From: Adiantum capillus-veneris | Taxonomy: Eukaryota > Streptophyta > Polypodiopsida > Polypodiales > Pteridaceae | Length of the DNA stretch: 64,000 nt | Reading direction: 5' to 3' | Assembly: GCA_014529385.2 (NCBI GenBank) | Contig: CM043942.1 | Coordinates: 19,171,991-19,235,990, forward strand | Shown: piece after piece, positions 34,115 to 45,258 of the stretch | Layout: every line of letters begins with the position of its first letter | Position numbering within the stretch: the first letter of the stretch is position 1 | The notes under the pieces: model-generated | The model's database searches: none | The model's input: only the letters and a program-made list of their open reading frames with translations | What the model was told of the DNA's origin: nothing | Program-made: the position numbers and the translations under genes

Positions 34115-34590
34115 CCTCTGAGACCATGTTAGATTAGTAGTGCTAATAAAGTAGTAAATGATTCAAGACAAGAAATTGATTAACATTGTATTAAGTTTTG
34201 CAATCAGACAAAGATACAAATGAGTGTCCCTTTATATAGGGAGAACAAACAAGGTCTTGTATCCTAATAAACTCCTATATCTAGGGAGAGATTGTAGTGA
34301 TATGGGAGAGTGGTCCAATAAGAAAGGAGGTTAAGGTGGCTACCAATGAAAAGAAGGAAGCTCCAAGGCTCCGCTAAGCTTGGAGTGATTTAGGGAGAGG
34401 ACTGAAGATTCTAAAGGTTAAAATATCCTAAAGAGTAAAAGACCCTTTAGGCTTATTGAATGCTTAAAATGCAGCTATTTAACTAGGACTACGCTACTCC
34501 TAGGCTAGGTCATAAGCTTGATCTCCAATAGATGATTACTTGTTTCTCTTGTTTGTGCATATTATTTCAAAGTAACTTAATTCTATAACA
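34115..34590 (-). repeat. LTR (about 464 bp) with tRNA-Met primer site
   Basis: 34127-34590 reads TGTTAG...CTATAACA on the plus strand, with TG..CA ends. Next to it at 34115-34126 the minus strand reads TGGTCTCAGAGG, one mismatch in the first ten bases from the TGGTATCAGAG complement of initiator tRNA-Met. A minus-strand TATA box (CTATATAAAGG) lies at about 34231-34242. Together these fit a 5' LTR of a minus-strand, Copia-type or non-autonomous element. Confidence 0.65.
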
Positions 34591-34599
34591 CAAGTTTTG

Positions 34600-35941
34600 T
34601 AGGTCTATGGTAGCAACAAGAAATGGCCCAACAAAAGAGAGCTTCGGTGTGGATTCCTTGCTACGACTCAAAAATGGATTGGACATATGATTTTTGGCAC
34701 TAAAGCAAGTTTCTCAGTCAAGGAGCAAAATGGGAGTGATGATTTGTGTTCAAGATGTCTATGGTTGGCCTTGTATCTCAATTGGATTTGGTTAATCAAA
34801 TGCGACAAAGTGGATCTTTGACACTCTTGTGCATTTTGATCACACTCACCAAGTGGTGGATTGGGTTACCATGGCACTCTTGACCAACTTGGCCAAGAGT
34901 AAGCATGTGAGCTACCTTGCACGCGAGGGATTTAAAAACAAAATCTCATTCTATGACGCATGTGCTTTAAATATGGAAAATGCAATACTACAAAGAACGA
35001 AGGCAGTTTCTTACTCTCAAGGTAAACATATTGAAAAGGTTCCTTCACTAGGGAGACTCAAGGAAAAAGTTTCCTCTAGTCCAACACAAGTGATAAGAGT
35101 AGTAAATGAGGTTAATCTAGAACACCCATGTATAAGGCTCACACCCCACTTGAAGGAGACAAAAAAACCATTCGGTAAAATCGAGGGCCATTGATTGTGA
35201 TTGATGTTGAGGATGAATCAACACATAGAAAAGAGTACAATGAAAAAAAATGTGATGAATTCACACACAGAAGGACTAGGAAGATCATTTTCATGGAAGA
35301 TTTAGCGGTAGCAGATGGGAGTGAGAATCTCAAAGAGAAGACAAAGTTCTGTGTTTTGGAACAAAAGGTCAATGAAGCTTTGTGGGAAATCAAAAGAACC
35401 CCTCTCAACAATCATGCAGCATGTAGTGGGATCCCCAACAGTGGAAAAAAATGTGGACAAAATATAGTGGCATGTAGTGAAGGGACTCCTGACCATCCTT
35501 TGAGGGGTATAGAAAACAACCAAATGGTCTACTCAGGAAGTGGTTTTGGTTTTGTCCCAGACATGTTTCTCATTGCTATGGGTGGATCATAACACAAAAC
35601 CAAGGCCAACTCCTCCTCCAATAATTTGGCTGGTTGATCTAGGAACAAATCTCATGGATGAAGAAGTTGAGATATTGCTTGAAGGAGGATATCAAGTGGA
35701 GACAGTTGGAAAAGAAAAAATGAGTGAAAACACAATGCGGACTCCTCCTAGGGATGGAGCTGATTCCTCTTTCGTGTCAACAAAAGCAGGTAGTAGTGGT
35801 TCAATACTAAGAAATTTGGTCAAATTTTGTACTTCCATTTTAGAGGAGGACACAAAGAAAATAGATTTGGGTCTTTGTCTGAAGGCTAAGGTGATTGGAA
35901 AGAAATGCATTTTAGACAAAATACAATGTCTTGAAGGTTAA
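34600..35941 (+). pseudogene. Plant gene fragment, unrecognised, with stops
   Basis: A run of plus-strand open pieces (34829-35194, 35191-35592, 35540-35941) gives protein-like text such as 'KSKHVSYLAREGFKNKISFYDACALNMENAIL' in parts ('YLAREGFKNKISFYDACAL' for example) followed by Lys/Glu/Ser-rich stretches. Frame changes and stops separate the pieces, which may be exons or decay. I recognise no domain. It lies upstream of the SWIM-like fragment on the same strand and could be the same gene. Confidence 0.35.
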
Positions 35942-36192
35942 GTCTCATGCACAGGGGGGGTTCACTATGTGTAAAACTACCATATCACGTGCGTTCAAGA
36001 CATGTTTGTAGAACCCCTTATCTTTGAATTTTGTTAAGAATATAATGTACCCTTTTCTTTTAAAATCTATAAGTTTTTTTCAAATTTGAAAAAATAATTC
36101 CCTTTTGTATATATATTTCTGTAAGTTTCAAGAACTTTACATACCCTTATGTTGAACTCACGTGATAGGTTACATTTTATTAGGTGACCTCC

Positions 36193-36451
36193 TGGGGCTC
36201 ATGTTGTAGATGGACATGTGGGGGTGTATGAGCTGCACATCAAGGATGAGCCCTACTGCACATGCCTTGATTTCACTAACAGGGAAGCCAAGAAAAAATA
36301 TTACTTGGCTTCCAAGCACTTGTATTTCACTTTCTTGAGAGTGCTTGGATTGAGACAAAATGAATACATGTTCATACATCAACCTATGCTAAGCAAAGTA
36401 GATGTGTACAATGATCTTAGCCGTGAACACACCTTTCCAAACTTAGAGTAA
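36193..36451 (+). pseudogene. SWIM-type zinc finger fragment
   Basis: The frame after a possible acceptor (TTTATTAG at about 36190) reads 'VYELHIKDEPYCTC', 'LDFTNREAKKKYYLASKHLYF' split by the finger spacer, and 'RVLGLRQNEYMFIHQPML'. SWIM fingers have C-x-C, a spacer, then C-x-H. Here C-T-C is present but the second pair is S-K-H, with Ser in place of Cys. SWIM domains occur in MULE-type transposases, FAR1/FHY3-like proteins and other plant nuclear proteins. The fragment has no transposase domain beside it. It stops at 36451. Confidence 0.5.
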
Positions 36452-36654
36452 AGCCCCATGGTTGGATAATTCTGTGACACATTTTTCTCCATGTATTGAA
36501 ACTGGCAAAGTTGATATGGATTGGGTAGGTATTGGACCTTTGGCGAAGATGTTTTGGATTATCTTGGTTTATAAATCATTTTGTCTCTCTTTTTGTTAGC
36601 ATTAATCTTGATGGAAAATGATTTACGTGTATATTTCTCCTTGTGTGTGATATA

Positions 36655-36713
36655 CATATCTATATCTATATATTATGTATATGTATATGTATATTATGTA
36701 TGTATGTATATGT

Positions 36714-36746
<33 letters not shown>

Positions 36747-36772
36747 AAGAGAGAGAGAGAGAGAGAGAGAGA
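36655..36772. repeat. TA/ATGT-rich and (GA)n microsatellites
   Basis: A stretch of TATATC/TATGTA repeats, then TA and a GA run. The purines end near 36772. Simple-sequence DNA with no coding role. Confidence 0.9.
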
Positions 36773-36928
36773 TTGTGAGATAGGGTATGAGGCTGTTGAG
36801 GTGTCACATCAGTAAGAAAGTAATGAATAGTCAATTAATAGTCTCCTGAATGCTATAAAATTGATAGTGCCTTCAATTATTTTGTGTAACCATTCAACAA
36901 CTATCCTAGAGAGCTTCTTCATCTTCTT

Positions 36929-37267
36929 ATAATGTCCAACGATTCTGAGAATAGCATCAAGTATGCTTAAGATGACATGGAGGCCATCCCCAATGGAGGG
37001 GCAACACATGGAGCCGAATGGTTGAGGGAAGCTCTCAAGGCAACATTAGAGGTGTATCATCTTTATCGATGCTGCACGGAATTCAATGTGTGCTCGTTGC
37101 TGACCTTGAACAAGAAGGGGCAATTTGCATTCTATTTCTGGAAAAGAGTTGGAATCATCAAAGAGGAGGATGAGGGGAGATATAAGGTGCAACTAGGGCA
37201 CATGATAAATCATCTCTTGCCTATAGAGAACAACACTTCTACAAAGCCCGGGGTTTCCAAAAAATGA
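36929..37267 (+). pseudogene. Small ORF, unrecognised, one in-frame stop
   Basis: From the ATG near 36932 the frame reads 'MSNDSENSIKYA', a TAA, then 'DDMEAIPNGGATHGAEWLRE', 'YRCCTEFNVCSLLTLNKKGQ', 'KRVGIIKEEDEGRYKVQLG'. About 110 residues, protein-like composition, no family known to me. It ends at 37267. The stretch may also start at the downstream ATG (36977). Confidence 0.35.
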
Positions 37268-37364
37268 ATGTGGCCGCACCATATAAAATGCTGCCTTATG
37301 TACTGCAAGAAACATAAATGTAATGTTATCTATTAGTAATGGATGTTTGTCTTCTCTATATTTC

Positions 37365-37367
<3 letters not shown>

Positions 37368-37426
<59 letters not shown>

Positions 37427-37478
37427 AACGAAAGCAATGGTGACGACAATGTTTGATCAAGGTGTATTTGCCAAGGGA

Positions 37479-37551
<73 letters not shown>
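37368..37551. repeat. Two (GA)n tracts and a (GT)n tract
   Basis: GA run about 37371-37422, then GT about 37483-37515 passing directly into GA to about 37549. Confidence 0.95.
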
Positions 37552-37552
<1 letters not shown>

Positions 37553-38389
37553 GAGGACGATGAAGGATCAGGAGAGAGAAAAAATTTGAGTACATTAGGA
37601 ATATGTTTTGAAATTTGATTGTCGAATTCTAAAAAAGCGCTTGTCAAAAAATGTTCACCAAAAAATATTCCCCGCAGATGTCAAACTACATGGCTAAAGG
37701 ATAAGAAATCACAAGGCCTCCCAAATATTTGAGCCATATGTTTTTCCTTACACAACAAAGAAAAAAAAAATTAGCAGACTTGAAATTAAGCTATATAGGT
37801 GCTTGGGAGGATATTTGACCCACCAGGGTGCTAGAATAGAAACAAGGGGTGCCTGCTTGAAGAGTGGGCTTGATGGGGAAGCTGTTGGACAATTGCATGC
37901 TTGCTAGAAGCCTATATAAAGACTAGGAGGGCTTACATTTTTTCTCAGACTCGGAGACCTTGGCAAAATCTCTCGTCCTTAGAGATATTCTTCTCAAAAT
38001 TCAATAAGAGATCAAACCTCTGGTGATTAATCAAGGTAATTAGTGTTAATCTTGATAGATTAGTAAAAGACATAATTATTCTATGTCTAATTTTTCTAAA
38101 TATTTTATGAATTGGAAAAGATTAAACCTCTCTCCACTATTAATTACACTCATATATATTATTATATTTTTTATTACCTAAATTTTTTTTATGCTTAGTA
38201 ATCTAATTAAATACTAATTTATATTATGATTAAAATTTCTTTTTGTCTAAATTAAGTGGAATTATATCAATTAAGCTTGGATAACTATGAGTTAATTTTT
38301 AGAGTTTGTATACACTATTAGAAAGATGTGCAAGGTATATCAAATTTGTTTAATTAATCTTAGTATTTAATTAGATACAAATTGTATGT

Positions 38390-39055
38390 TTTTAGACTAA
38401 AACTGATGGAAAATTTAGTAGTATAGTTTATTACACCATGGGATAACTAGCTAAGTAGTTTTGCTAATTACTTCTACTTAAATACTCTTTTTTAGTTAAA
38501 AATTAAGCAAGATAATTAATAAATGTGTTTAGAAGCTGGTAAGATAATTTTCAAAGGAAGAATAAAGTTTTAAAAACCTATGATAATTATCTTATATTTA
38601 GTTAATTAGTTTCTAACTATTTTTGCCTAAACTCTCTATTTTTAGCTGAAAATTAAGCAAGATAAGTAGTAAATGTGTTTAGAAGGTAGTGAGAAAATTT
38701 TAGAATTAGATTATAGTGTTAGAAACCAGTGATACTAGTTAATTAGTTCTGATAAATATCTTTGCTTACATGCTTCTTTTAGCTAAAAATTTAAAAAAAT
38801 GTGCTTAGAACTTAATGAGACAATTTTAAAATAAATATTATAGTTTTAGAAACTCATGATAGTTATCTCATAATTAGTTAATTAGTTTTTCTAGAAAACA
38901 TGTTGAAATTTAATGTTTATGGCTAAAACTTAAGTAAGGTAATTAGTAGAAGTCTTTAGAAGTTAATGAGATAATTTTAAGAGGAACCTTATAGTGTTAT
39001 AAATTGGTGATAATTATTTCATTATTAACTAAATAGTTTTGCAAATTTCTTTTGC
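38390..39055. repeat. AT-rich tandem array, left part
   Basis: Degenerate units with the core 'AGCTAAAAATTAAGCAAGATAA..TTTAGAAG' start near 38493, 38644, 38781 and 38931, a spacing of 137-150 bp. A weaker unit lies near 38393. The array continues at 40402 after the inserted TTAA element. Units share 'GATAATTATCTCAT' and 'AGTTAATTAGTTTT'. Confidence 0.75.
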
Positions 39056-39059
39056 TTAA

Positions 39060-40397
39060 CACTAGAATGGTAACCTAATAGGACATAAAAGTGTCCTTTC
39101 AGGGTTTTGGGAAAAAATTCCAAAACCATAGTAGATCCACTCATTTTGAAAAATACTTTCATGAGCTTATATTTCAATAACTACTACATATGGAAAAAAT
39201 GAGAAACTTGTAATTTTTCTCATCCCTTGGTCACTACAAGCCTCCAAAGTTGATGGACCAGTGCATTTTGCCCAAAACAGCAATTTCTTACAGTTGATTG
39301 CATATAAATAAGAGTGGGGATTTTTGTAGGACATGAGATAAAATGCCCCATTAACTTCAGTGGGTTGGTGACCAAAACATATGGTTGCTTTTACCTCACT
39401 AATTTTTTTTTTGGCAAAAAAATAGGTACAAAAAAGTTGCATTTTTGCCATTCTGTGGACCTATCATCAAAGTTTCTATAGTCACGCTCAATACAGATAC
39501 TATATACATGTTTTCTTAGTTCCCTTTGGGCCTTTGGATTCAAAAGGAGCCATGGAGCATGTTAAAAGGATAATGGATCTCTTACAATTGGAACTTTGGG
39601 GGCAATGATAAAGTGCTAAATACAGCAAACATGAAAAAACTGGGTTTAGCATTATGACCTCTAGAAACCCATAGAAACTACTCAATATCTAGCCAAGTTT
39701 GTAGTCTATGATTAGATATGGTTACTACCTACAAAATACACACAATTGGCCTAAGAAACTAGCAATATTGAGAAAGTTATAGTTGCTACTCTAAAATGTA
39801 TCGTATTCTTCAACAATCAAAAAACTCAACCATCATCATATACTATGCTATATAGCATATTAGGTCCCCCAAAACTCAAGGAAGATTAGCTTTATGTTAT
39901 ACATTACACTTACACAATCAAAATTGAATTTGGACATCAAGAAAGCCACCAAAAAAATCATAAAAGTACTAATTTTGGCCAAAAAACAGGATTATGCAAT
40001 TCTTGTAAATTGGTCATAACTTCCAATTTTAACATTTAGCTCTCCCTACAAGCATCAAAACATGTTGAGAACTATGAAGGCCTAACCTCTAGCCATCTAA
40101 ACCTCACAAACATGAAGTTTAGAGTAGTATAGTTGCCAAAATTTGAAAAAAAGCTAAAAACAGGACCCGTTTTTTCACACAGTTTAGGCTCAAAAATGTT
40201 GTGCAAGAGTAAGGTTAATGGTGAGATTAATACTCCAAAAAAAATGCTAAGTTTTTTTCAGCTCATAAGGCAACTTTGTGGATATATAGCACCTAGAAAT
40301 TCATTTTCATACTCTTCAAATAATTCAAGCAAAATGGTCACTTAACAGGACACAAAAGTGTCCAAAGACATAAAAGTGTCTTGTTACCATTCTAGTG
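39060..40397. mobile_element. TTAA-flanked DNA element, copy 2 (1,338 bp, complete)
   Basis: It begins CACTAGAATGGTAAC and ends GTTACCATTCTAGTG, a perfect 15-bp terminal inverted repeat, and is bounded by TTAA at 39056-39059 and 40398-40401. Subterminal 'AGGACATAAAAGTGTCC' lies inside each end. It has no transposase and only short frames, so it is non-autonomous. It sits in the AT-rich tandem array, whose spacing is restored (141 bp) if the element plus one TTAA is removed. TTAA duplication is the hallmark of piggyBac transposition. Confidence 0.9.
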
Positions 40398-40401
40398 TTA
40401 A

Positions 40402-40800
40402 ACTCTCTGTTTTAAGCTAAAACTTAAGCAAGATAATTAGTAAATATGTTTAGAAGTTAGTGAGATAATCTTCAAAGGAATATTATAGTCTTATAAATGC
40501 ATGATAAGTATCTCATAACTAGTTAGTTAGTTTTGATAATTATTACTATCTAAATTCTTTGATTTTATAAAAAAATTAAATAAGACAAGTTTAATAGTGA
40601 GATAACTTTTTAGATGTAGATTATGGTCTTAAAAACTTGCAAAAATCATCTCATAATATTGCTTTTTTTATTTTGGTAATAAAGAAAATGAGATAGTTAG
40701 AAAATTTATTTAGAAATCTCTAACATAATTTCTAGATATATATTACTCCATTAAAATGTGAAAATTAGGAAAATGACTCAAAAAACTAGAAGATAACTAC
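40402..40800. repeat. AT-rich tandem array, right part
   Basis: Continues the array of 38390-39055, with a unit start at 40414 and weaker units beyond, fading towards 40800. 40800-41400 is AT-rich with no other feature. Confidence 0.7.
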
Positions 40801-41400
40801 TATATCTTTGGAAGCTTATATGGAAGCTAGGATAAAAATATCTTACTCATATAAGTAGTTTGAAAATCACTACATAAAAAAATTACTATTTCTCACTATA
40901 AAATAAAGGGATAAGCTAGTATATTGGTTTTCCTAAAATAAGGCAGGGATTTATATGGCTAAATTAAGGTATAAAAATTCTGCAAGAATGATATCCCCAC
41001 ATAAATCTACTAATAGTACTATAAATCAATGAGCTGTCCTAGATTTTTAGTAAAAAGGAATTAAGATAATTGAGGAAAGTACGTTTATAGTTTGAGTTTT
41101 GACAAATCACCTAATGGATAGACATCCTTTTATAAGGATAAAGATCATATATCCCAAAAGGACCGAATCCAATCAGTCAACCAAAGAGGATGATCAGAAC
41201 ACAAAGAGAGCCATGGCCACACATGATCACGAGGCCAATCCGAGCAACATGCCTATGTATGAGAGTATTGGAGCCCCTGAGCCTTAACTAATCTCTGATT
41301 AGTCACATGTGGATTTTGGTTGTAAATTAAGTTCAGAAGTAGTTCAAATTCTTTCTAAGCTATAACATTGCATCCTTTAAAGAGTGGGTAAGGACTTAGG

Positions 41401-41555
41401 TGTTGAGAGAGAAGGAGAGAGCACAGAGAAAGAACCCCAAAGTGTGTAGAATACACACATGAGATGATGTATATATAGAGGGGACCTGGGTGCCATATAT
41501 AGAGAAGCCATATATTGAGTAGCTTCACATATAATCTCAACACCCCCGCTCAAAT
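41401..41555 (-). repeat. Short LTR (142 bp) with polypurine tract
   Basis: 41401-41542 reads TGTTGAGA...TCTCAACA, an 8-bp inverted end with TG..CA. Outside its minus-strand start lies ATTTGAGCGGGGG (41543-41555), a polypurine-type tract. The minus strand carries TATATATA within it. It resembles the LTR of a small Copia or TRIM element on the minus strand. No pol sequence is visible to the right. Confidence 0.5.
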
Positions 41556-42199
41556 AAGGGTCCCTAACTGTGGATGAAAAAATCCTTGGGGGATCAAGGG
41601 AAAAACCCACAGCTCTATATACACCCACCGTTATATTATAAAAATCATTGAATATACAAATGTTTACGAGGAGCTACATCACTCCTTTTACAATGAATGT
41701 TTTATGAGGAGTTACATTACTCCTATCCTATCAAATACAATAATGAATACAAAGGTTCAATAAAGAGGTGTAAAAGCTATCGATTAGCTTGTAATCAAAA
41801 GTGTCTCCGTGAATCTGCTGTGTAGCTTGTCATCAATATCGCATCACCAAACATGTCTTCATGTTGTCATCAATATGGCATCACCAAACATATCTTCATA
41901 AATCTTTTATTGTCACCAAGTTTGTCTTCATAAAATCAATTCTTTGATCAATCCTACATAGATCATAGATTCCAAAAAAAAACAAGGCAATGAAAATTAT
42001 TAGCATCGTTAATGAAATAATTACGTTCACAATGCCATAAGAGATGGTTCGCGACGCCACTCTTTTGACGACATATATACGCACGACAACATGTGGTACA
42101 TAAAGTATAAACATAAAAGTACAAAATGTGTGATTTACGTGATACAAATGATATGTGTATATACTACATAAAACAACATTTATCAATGTAGTGATCAAT

Positions 42200-42670
42200 G
42201 AATACCATCAAAGTATTAACAAAATATCATCATTATATCAATAAAAATGAATAAATGATCATGGTATCAACGAAAAGCATCATGATATCACCGAGAATAA
42301 TCATTGTATCAACGAAACAACATCATGGCATCATCGAGAATAACCATGGTATCAACGAAACATCATCATGGCATCACCAAGAATAACCATGGTATCAACG
42401 AAACAACATCATGGTATCACCGAGAATAACCATGGTATCAACAAAACATCATCATGGTATCAACAAAAATCACCATGGAATCAACAAAATATCATCATGG
42501 AATCATCGAGAATAACCATGGTATCAACGAAATATCATCATGGCACCACCGAGAATAACCATGGTATCAATGACATATCATCATGGTATCAATGAAAATC
42601 ACCATGACCAAAGTATTAACAAAACATCATCATGGTACCATCAAAATCACTATGGTATCAATGAGAAATT
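42200..42670. repeat. 43-bp minisatellite, ATCATGGTATCAACGA-type
   Basis: At least eight variable units with the core 'CATCATGGCATCACCGAG' and 'AATAACCATGGTATCAACG'. The unit length is 43 bp around 42311-42397. One plus-strand frame (42368-42595) reads through it as a repetitive peptide and is not taken as a gene. Confidence 0.9.
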
Positions 42671-43474
42671 ATCAATAAAACGACGTAAACTATATCTCTA
42701 AAAGAATAATTATACGAGAATCAATGAACGAGTATATCATATAACAAAAGATCATGTACCAACAGTAGCTCGATAGAATTTGGAGGATCATCAACGGCTC
42801 GACTGAATCGGAATGATGTGTAACTGGCTTCTGCGGCAAAGTTACGTCAGTAACAAATATATAATTGATGAAGAAAAATATAATTGAGAAGTTTTCAATT
42901 ATGAGAAAAATCAAAAGCAAAAAGTAAAATTTTGATTTTCAAACATATTCGCAGTCCGAGACGATAACCCAAAATCGGTGCAGAATTTATAGAAACTTTC
43001 TTCTGCAAAGTTATAGACCACATCGATTCCAATCCCCATCGCGGGTAGTTTCTTCTCCAAAGTTGACCAAAACCAAAAGGGTATCTTCCAAGAAGCAATC
43101 ATGAAACTGGTTGTAACTTAGGAAACAAATCCTTGGGTTAGCGTGGTTGATCTAGGAAAGATTTGGTTGATCATCCTTAAGATAGCTTCTCTCAAGACAC
43201 CTCTGATTCCTTGAAATATTTTCACTTCAGGTGATGAGCAATGATGGCTTTTCAGCCACTGAGTCAATTATCCCCATGTATGACAAGTTTTTTCTTTGTG
43301 CATGTGTATGCTTGTTTACATATCTTAGGATACCGTCTTTATCCTAGGAGAACCGTCCAGTTGTATGGGCAATTGGTTTGGCATATGGGCATTCCGAACT
43401 TTGGGTGATTTTTTTTTCACCCTGGATTATGAATAAGGAAGGGTGCCGTTTTTCACCGATGCATAGGTGTGCTT

Positions 43475-43620
43475 CACTACAAGAGACTCTTCACATTAGC
43501 GACGCTCACACAGCGACGCTCAAAAAAAAAATTCCCGGCGTCGCTATGAGCGTCGCAAATTTACAAAGAAGTTTGCGACGCTCATAGCGACGCTCATAGC
43601 GACGCCAGCTGGGGTAAAAA
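43475..43620. repeat. CACTA left end with subterminal repeats
   Basis: The 11-bp TIR is followed by about seven copies of AGCGACGC in both orientations up to about 43605. In En/Spm, TNPA protein binds such subterminal motifs. The match of function is inference. Confidence 0.85.
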
Positions 43621-43699
43621 AAATAACCGAGCGCGCCCAAAAACTCAGATCTCAGATCTGAGTTTTTCGACGCCCTCAAGCAAAGAGCAGGTAACACTC

Positions 43700-43737
43700 T
43701 CCCTCACTCTTTCTCTCTCTCTCTCTCTCTCTTTTTC

Positions 43738-43779
<42 letters not shown>

Positions 43780-43895
43780 AGAGGAAGGAGAGCCAGGTAT
43801 GCTCCTTCCCTCTCCTCATTCTCATGTTCCCTTCCCCTATTTCTCTCTCCCTCGCTCTCTCTCTCACACACACATACACACACACACATAGTGTT

Positions 43896-43963
<68 letters not shown>

Positions 43964-44190
43964 TGCAAAAACGCACACACATACGTAAACAAAGAATGCA
44001 CACACACATTGAGAGAGAAAAAGAGAGAGAGAGCATGCATAAACAAAAAACGCATGCATTGAGAGAGGAAAAGAGAGAGAGAACATGCATAAACAAAAAA
44101 CGCACACATTGAAAGAGGAAAAGAGAAAGAAAACATGCATATGATCCAAAAAAACGCACACACATTGAGAGAGAAAGAAAGAGAAACTAA
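43700..44190. repeat. CT, CA and GA microsatellites
   Basis: CT about 43708-43735, CA about 43741-43775, CT/CA about 43840-43890, GA about 43898-43965, then degenerate GAGA/CACACA/CATGCATAAACAAAAA units to 44180. They lie inside the CACTA 5' region. 44190-45115 holds no recognised gene. Confidence 0.9.
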
Positions 44191-45116
44191 GGGAGCGTCG
44201 TAGGAAACTAATTAAAATTAAAAGACCTAAAGATCTAGCCGACGAGGAGTTGAACTGAAGACCTATTATTCAAGAGAGAAATGGCATAATCAATCTATCA
44301 TACTTGGCATGGGTGATAGAAAGGTTATACCATTTATCTCTTTTTATTGGCACACACATCCACACACGCGCACACACACAGGAAGAAGAGAGTTATAACG
44401 TCGTAGGAAACTATCTTAAAAGACGTTAAAGATTAGGTTATATGTAGACTTACATTAAATTAGATTTAGGTTTATTTTTAACTAGATTTACGTTTATTTA
44501 AGTTAGATTTAGATTTACGTTATATTAGATTAGATGCGGGTCTCCATAGACTGCGATGCCTGCATGAAGCGGGTGAAGAAAGCCCTCAATGGAATATAGG
44601 GTATTGCTGCCTTCACTCATGGTGGGCTCCGTCGATCCAAAAGTACTGGTGAAATGTCTTCAGAAGATAGGGAAGAAGGTGGATCTTCAGGGCGGCAAGA
44701 GTCACTACATCCCCGACACAATGACCATCTAGACAACCTCTAGTCATTAGACTTACGTTAAATTAGATTTAGCTTTATTTTTAGTTAGATTTACGTTTAT
44801 TTAGATTTACGCTTATTTACGTTAGATCGAGTCCACGCAAGAATTACTTACGGTTTAGGGTTTAGAGTTAGACGAACAGTGAAGAGATCTACTGTGAAAA
44901 GATGTTAAGATGAAGTGAAGTGCTACAGCTAGAGAAGAGGCAAAGGGATTTTGTCCACTACATGCAGTATCATGTAGACGTGGGTGTCTAGATTTCTTGT
45001 ACCCACAAATATAGGTATTGACCAATAAAGACGAGATTATAACCCGGTGGTTCTGATCTCCGTGCACCTCTAGACCGAGGTGTGCGGGGATTGGACATGA
45101 CTAGAGAATGTGAGGT

Positions 45117-45193
<77 letters not shown>
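45117..45193. repeat. (GA)n microsatellite, about 76 bp
   Basis: A pure GA run just upstream of the TNP2 start codon, within the probable 5' leader. Confidence 0.97.
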
Positions 45194-45196
<3 letters not shown>

Positions 45197-45258
45197 GACG
45201 AAGAATGCCAATAGAATATTAAATTTGTTGTCTAGGTTATAAGTTTTTTATCCTCATT

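Noticed and set aside
42368-42595. Open frame across the minisatellite
   Set aside because: The peptide is a direct reading of the repeat. No start context, no other support.
42200-42670. CRISPR-like array
   Set aside because: Units are contiguous and variable without unique spacers, and the DNA is from a plant.
43475-43485. Taking the TTAA elements (CACTAG ends) as small CACTA transposons
   Set aside because: CACTA elements make 3-bp duplications, as the one at 43475 does (CTT). The TTAA elements show TTAA on both sides in every copy end examined, and only the first five bases of the ends match.
44235-44310. tRNA- or SINE-like text around GAGGAGTTGAACTGAAGACC
   Set aside because: It resembles the T-arm of a tRNA in reverse, but I could not fold a full cloverleaf or find A and B boxes at the right spacing.
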